The translations under genes were made by a program, and so were the position numbers. A stretch of DNA of 64,000 nucleotides from Streptomyces sp. TLI_171 (GTDB taxonomy: Bacteria; Actinomycetota; Actinomycetes; Streptomycetales; Streptomycetaceae). Under the pieces are notes generated by a model. It worked only from the letters and a program-made list of their open reading frames with translations. It had not been told where the DNA came from and searched no databases. The stretch covers positions 3,162,001 through 3,226,000 of the forward strand of contig NZ_RAPS01000001.1 of the NCBI RefSeq assembly GCF_003610255.1, in the 5' to 3' direction. Positions within the stretch are counted from its first letter, which is position 1, and each line of letters opens with the position of its first letter. This document shows positions 61,835 through 64,000 of the stretch, piece after piece.

Positions 61835-64000
61835 GTGAACCACGACGAACACGCCCCGACCGGGGACAACGACCCGGAACCGACCGAACAGGACACCGCC
61901 GAGGACGCCGCGGTTCTGCCCTTCCCCGACCGCTTCACCAAGCCCACCCCCACCCCCGAGACCGACTCCGTCTACCTGCCCGACCAGGCGTCCGCGCCGG
62001 AGCCGGTGGCCGAGGTGCCGCCGGTGGTGGCGGCGAGCCTGCGCGAGGACGTGGCCGGGGACAGGCCGTTGATGCCGCAGTGGATCCGTACGAAGGACGG
62101 GCGGCGCACGATGGCCCGCGCCCGCTCCACCCAGGCCCGCCGGGCCGCGCGCAGGTGGCTGGCCCGCCAGCGCACCCACCGCGGCCACCCCGCGCAGGCG
62201 TGGCGCGGGATACGGCGCTCCGCGCAGTGGACGGCCGGGTTCGAGGGCGCGCACGTGCAGGCCGCTGGCCACCAAGCGCACATCGCCACCCGCGAGGCCC
62301 GCGACCTCGCCCGCCGCGCCCGCTTCACCCTCCTCCCCGGGGACCGGGCCCTCGCCCAGAAGCAGTCCGAGGCCGCCCTCGCGGTCGCGGTCGCGGCGGT
62401 CGCGGCGCACAAGAAGGCCAAGTCCAACCGGCGCCGGATCCGGTTCCTGCGCGCCCTGGTCGCCTTCGGCATCCCCGCCGCGGTCGTGCTCGCCGCCTAC
62501 GTCGCCCTCGGCGCGGCCGGCCTGTGGCTCGGCCTGGGCGCGGTGCTCGCCGTCGAGGCGTTCCTCGGCCGCCGCCCGGACCGGGAGACGGTGTGGGGCG
62601 CCGACACGCGGGCCCTGTCGGACGGCGACCCGCTGACCGAGTCGATGCTGGATCGGGCGTTCAAGGCCGCGAAGGTCATCGGCGACTCCCAGCAGCTGAC
62701 GATGGTCACGCCGTGCGCGATCGACCCGGCCGTGCCGAACGCCTGGCACGCGGTGGTCGACCTCCCCGACGTGACCGTGAAGAAGGCCGCGAAGGCGGCC
62801 GACGAGATCGCCGCCGCGATGGGTATCGACCGTACCAACCTCGACATCCGCCAAGTCGGCTCCAACGGACGGCGGATGGCGATCTGGGCCTGCGGCCAGG
62901 ACCCGTTCCTCGCCACCCGCCGAAACCCCCTGGTCGCCTCGAACGCCAAGCAGGTGAACACCTGGCGCGACGGATTCCCCCTCGCCTTCGACAAGCGCGG
63001 CAACATCCTGCGGCCCACTCTGTCGGACTACTCGTTCGGGTTCTTCGGAGCCACCCGCTCCGGCAAGGGCATGGGCCTGGCCAACCTGCTGGCCGCCGCG
63101 ATGCTCGACCCCCGGGTGCGGATCCGGCTGTTCGACGGCAAGGGCGCCGGCGAGTACGTCCCCCACGCCCGCGCGCTGGCGACCTACGTGCGCCGCAACC
63201 CCAAGCGGCTGGCGCAGTTCCTGCGACTGATGGTCGGCGAGATGAACCGCCGCACCGAGATTCTGGTCGAAGCGGGGCTGTCGAAGGCGAACGAGAAGCT
63301 GATCGACAAGCTCGGCGGCATCGAGCTGGTCGTCATCGACGAACTCGCCACCTACACCGCCAAGAACGGCCCGTCGGGCAAGTACGCGGAGGAGATCACC
63401 GAACTCCTCGCCCAGATCGCCGCCGTCGGCGCCGCGGTCGGCATCGTCCTCGCGCTGGCCACGCAGTACCCGGAGGCGGAGATCGTCACTCCGCGCCTGC
63501 GCGGCAACGTCGCCGCCCGTATGGCCATGCGCGTCGAATCCCCCGGTGCCTCCAACGTCGCACTCGGAGACGGCATGGTCGGCCAGGGCTACGACGCCTC
63601 CAAGATCCCGATCGACAAGACTGCGCGTGGCCGGGCCTGGCTGACCACCCCCGACACCGGCGTGATCGAGGTCCGCTCCCTGTTCATCGACGAGAACGCC
63701 GGGGAGATCCTCCCGCTGATCGAGCGCGGCATCGACCTGCGCACCGAAGCCGGGTGCCTGCCCGACCACTACGACGACCCGATCGAGGCCGCCATGGCCC
63801 GCACCACTGGGGTCTCCGCCGCCGCCGGCGGACCCGACGGCCTCGGCTCCGTCATCCACCGCACCGTCCTCGACCACCTGCTCGCCGCCGCCGAGCAGGC
63901 CAGGACGGGGCAACTCACCAACGCCGAAGCCCTCGCCCACCTCGCCGGAGTCGACCCCGCCCGCTACGCCCGCCAGGACCACGAGACCGAGAACGCGTGG
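61835..64000 (+). CDS. TraB/FtsK-type DNA translocase (C-terminus outside window)
   Basis: 722 codons visible from a GTG after GGAAGGACC. The N-terminal 180 residues are acidic then basic, followed by two membrane helices at about 210-245. The FtsK/SpoIIIE motor has Walker A FGATRSGKGMG near residue 408 and Walker B LVVIDELA near 505. TraB-type proteins form a hexameric pump that moves double-stranded DNA between mycelia. The C-terminal DNA-recognition winged helix is expected past the window. Confidence 0.9.
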   Translation, partial: MNHDEHAPTGDNDPEPTEQDTAEDAAVLPFPDRFTKPTPTPETDSVYLPDQASAPEPVAEVPPVVAASLREDVAGDRPLMPQWIRTKDGRRTMARARSTQARRAARRWLARQRTHRGHPAQAWRGIRRSAQWTAGFEGAHVQAAGHQAHIATREARDLARRARFTLLPGDRALAQKQSEAALAVAVAAVAAHKKAKSNRRRIRFLRALVAFGIPAAVVLAAYVALGAAGLWLGLGAVLAVEAFLGRRPDRETVWGADTRALSDGDPLTESMLDRAFKAAKVIGDSQQLTMVTPCAIDPAVPNAWHAVVDLPDVTVKKAAKAADEIAAAMGIDRTNLDIRQVGSNGRRMAIWACGQDPFLATRRNPLVASNAKQVNTWRDGFPLAFDKRGNILRPTLSDYSFGFFGATRSGKGMGLANLLAAAMLDPRVRIRLFDGKGAGEYVPHARALATYVRRNPKRLAQFLRLMVGEMNRRTEILVEAGLSKANEKLIDKLGGIELVVIDELATYTAKNGPSGKYAEEITELLAQIAAVGAAVGIVLALATQYPEAEIVTPRLRGNVAARMAMRVESPGASNVALGDGMVGQGYDASKIPIDKTARGRAWLTTPDTGVIEVRSLFIDENAGEILPLIERGIDLRTEAGCLPDHYDDPIEAAMARTTGVSAAAGGPDGLGSVIHRTVLDHLLAAAEQARTGQLTNAEALAHLAGVDPARYARQDHETENAW

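Larger units (their letters stand above)
46029..64000. mobile_element. Integrated actinomycete conjugative element (partial)
   Basis: Bounded on the left by the tRNA-Tyr 3' fragment. The right part has a GntR regulator, WhiB, Spd-like membrane proteins and a TraB/FtsK translocase in one direction, the hallmark set of pSAM2/SLP1-type elements that transfer double-stranded DNA. The left part (46.2-57.6 kb) is cargo. Integrase, excisionase and Rep are not in view. The element boundary on the right is outside the window. Confidence 0.8.

Overview
The window is about 64 kb of very GC-rich actinobacterial chromosome. The ribosomal/RNA polymerase gene order, GTG starts, NusG with a long acidic N-terminal extension, WhiB and Spd/Tra-type genes, and lipoprotein style point to Streptomycetaceae (Streptomyces or Kitasatospora); nothing here settles the genus.

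Layout. (1) 1-6.9 kb, minus strand: start of the S10 operon (rpsJ-rplC-rplD-rplW) and the str operon (rpsL-rpsG-fusA-tuf). (2) 7.0-21.6 kb, a variable segment: a DUF1707/DUF4190 membrane protein, an ABC exporter pair, a decayed Ser/Thr-kinase-like fragment, a DUF2786 protein, two ADP-ribosylglycohydrolases around a TerF-like vWA protein, a cytochrome P450, a Sir2 deacylase with a membrane partner, a NarL-type two-component system, a WGR/beta-propeller protein and a DUF4097-like lipoprotein. Several of these act on NAD+ or ADP-ribose, or carry domains associated with that chemistry. (3) 21.7-36.1 kb, minus strand: rpoC, rpoB, rplL, rplJ, two LppX/LprG-like lipoproteins, rplA, rplK, nusG, secE and tRNA-Trp, with many strong hairpin terminators, an L10-leader attenuator and recognisable promoters. 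rplA carries an apparent one-base deletion in a G-run. (4) 36.4-45.9 kb: aspartate aminotransferase, adenosine deaminase, murB, a TetR-MFS-monooxygenase cassette with two near-identical operators, hadB/hadA, rpmG, tRNA-Met, tRNA-Thr and an amidohydrolase.

(5) 46.0-64 kb (running off the end): an integrated actinomycete conjugative element. Its left boundary is a displaced 3' half of tRNA-Tyr(GTA) at 46029-46077. The conserved transfer end (58.4-64 kb) has a GntR repressor with paired operators around a promoter, a structured leader, a WhiB protein, small Spd-like membrane proteins and an FtsK/TraB-type DNA translocase cut by the window edge. Integrase, excisionase and replication genes are not seen and are expected beyond 64000.

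Between the attachment site and the transfer genes lies cargo that looks like immunity/conflict genes: a small protein translationally coupled to an NB-ARC-TPR STAND ATPase (the two share an ASG-R-IAA motif), a NACHT ATPase with 12 nearly identical HEAT-like repeats, a divergent 65-residue single-pass membrane protein, and a PIN-like nuclease of visibly lower GC. This is the most promising place for an undescribed system. Functions assigned to the cargo are inference from domains and context.
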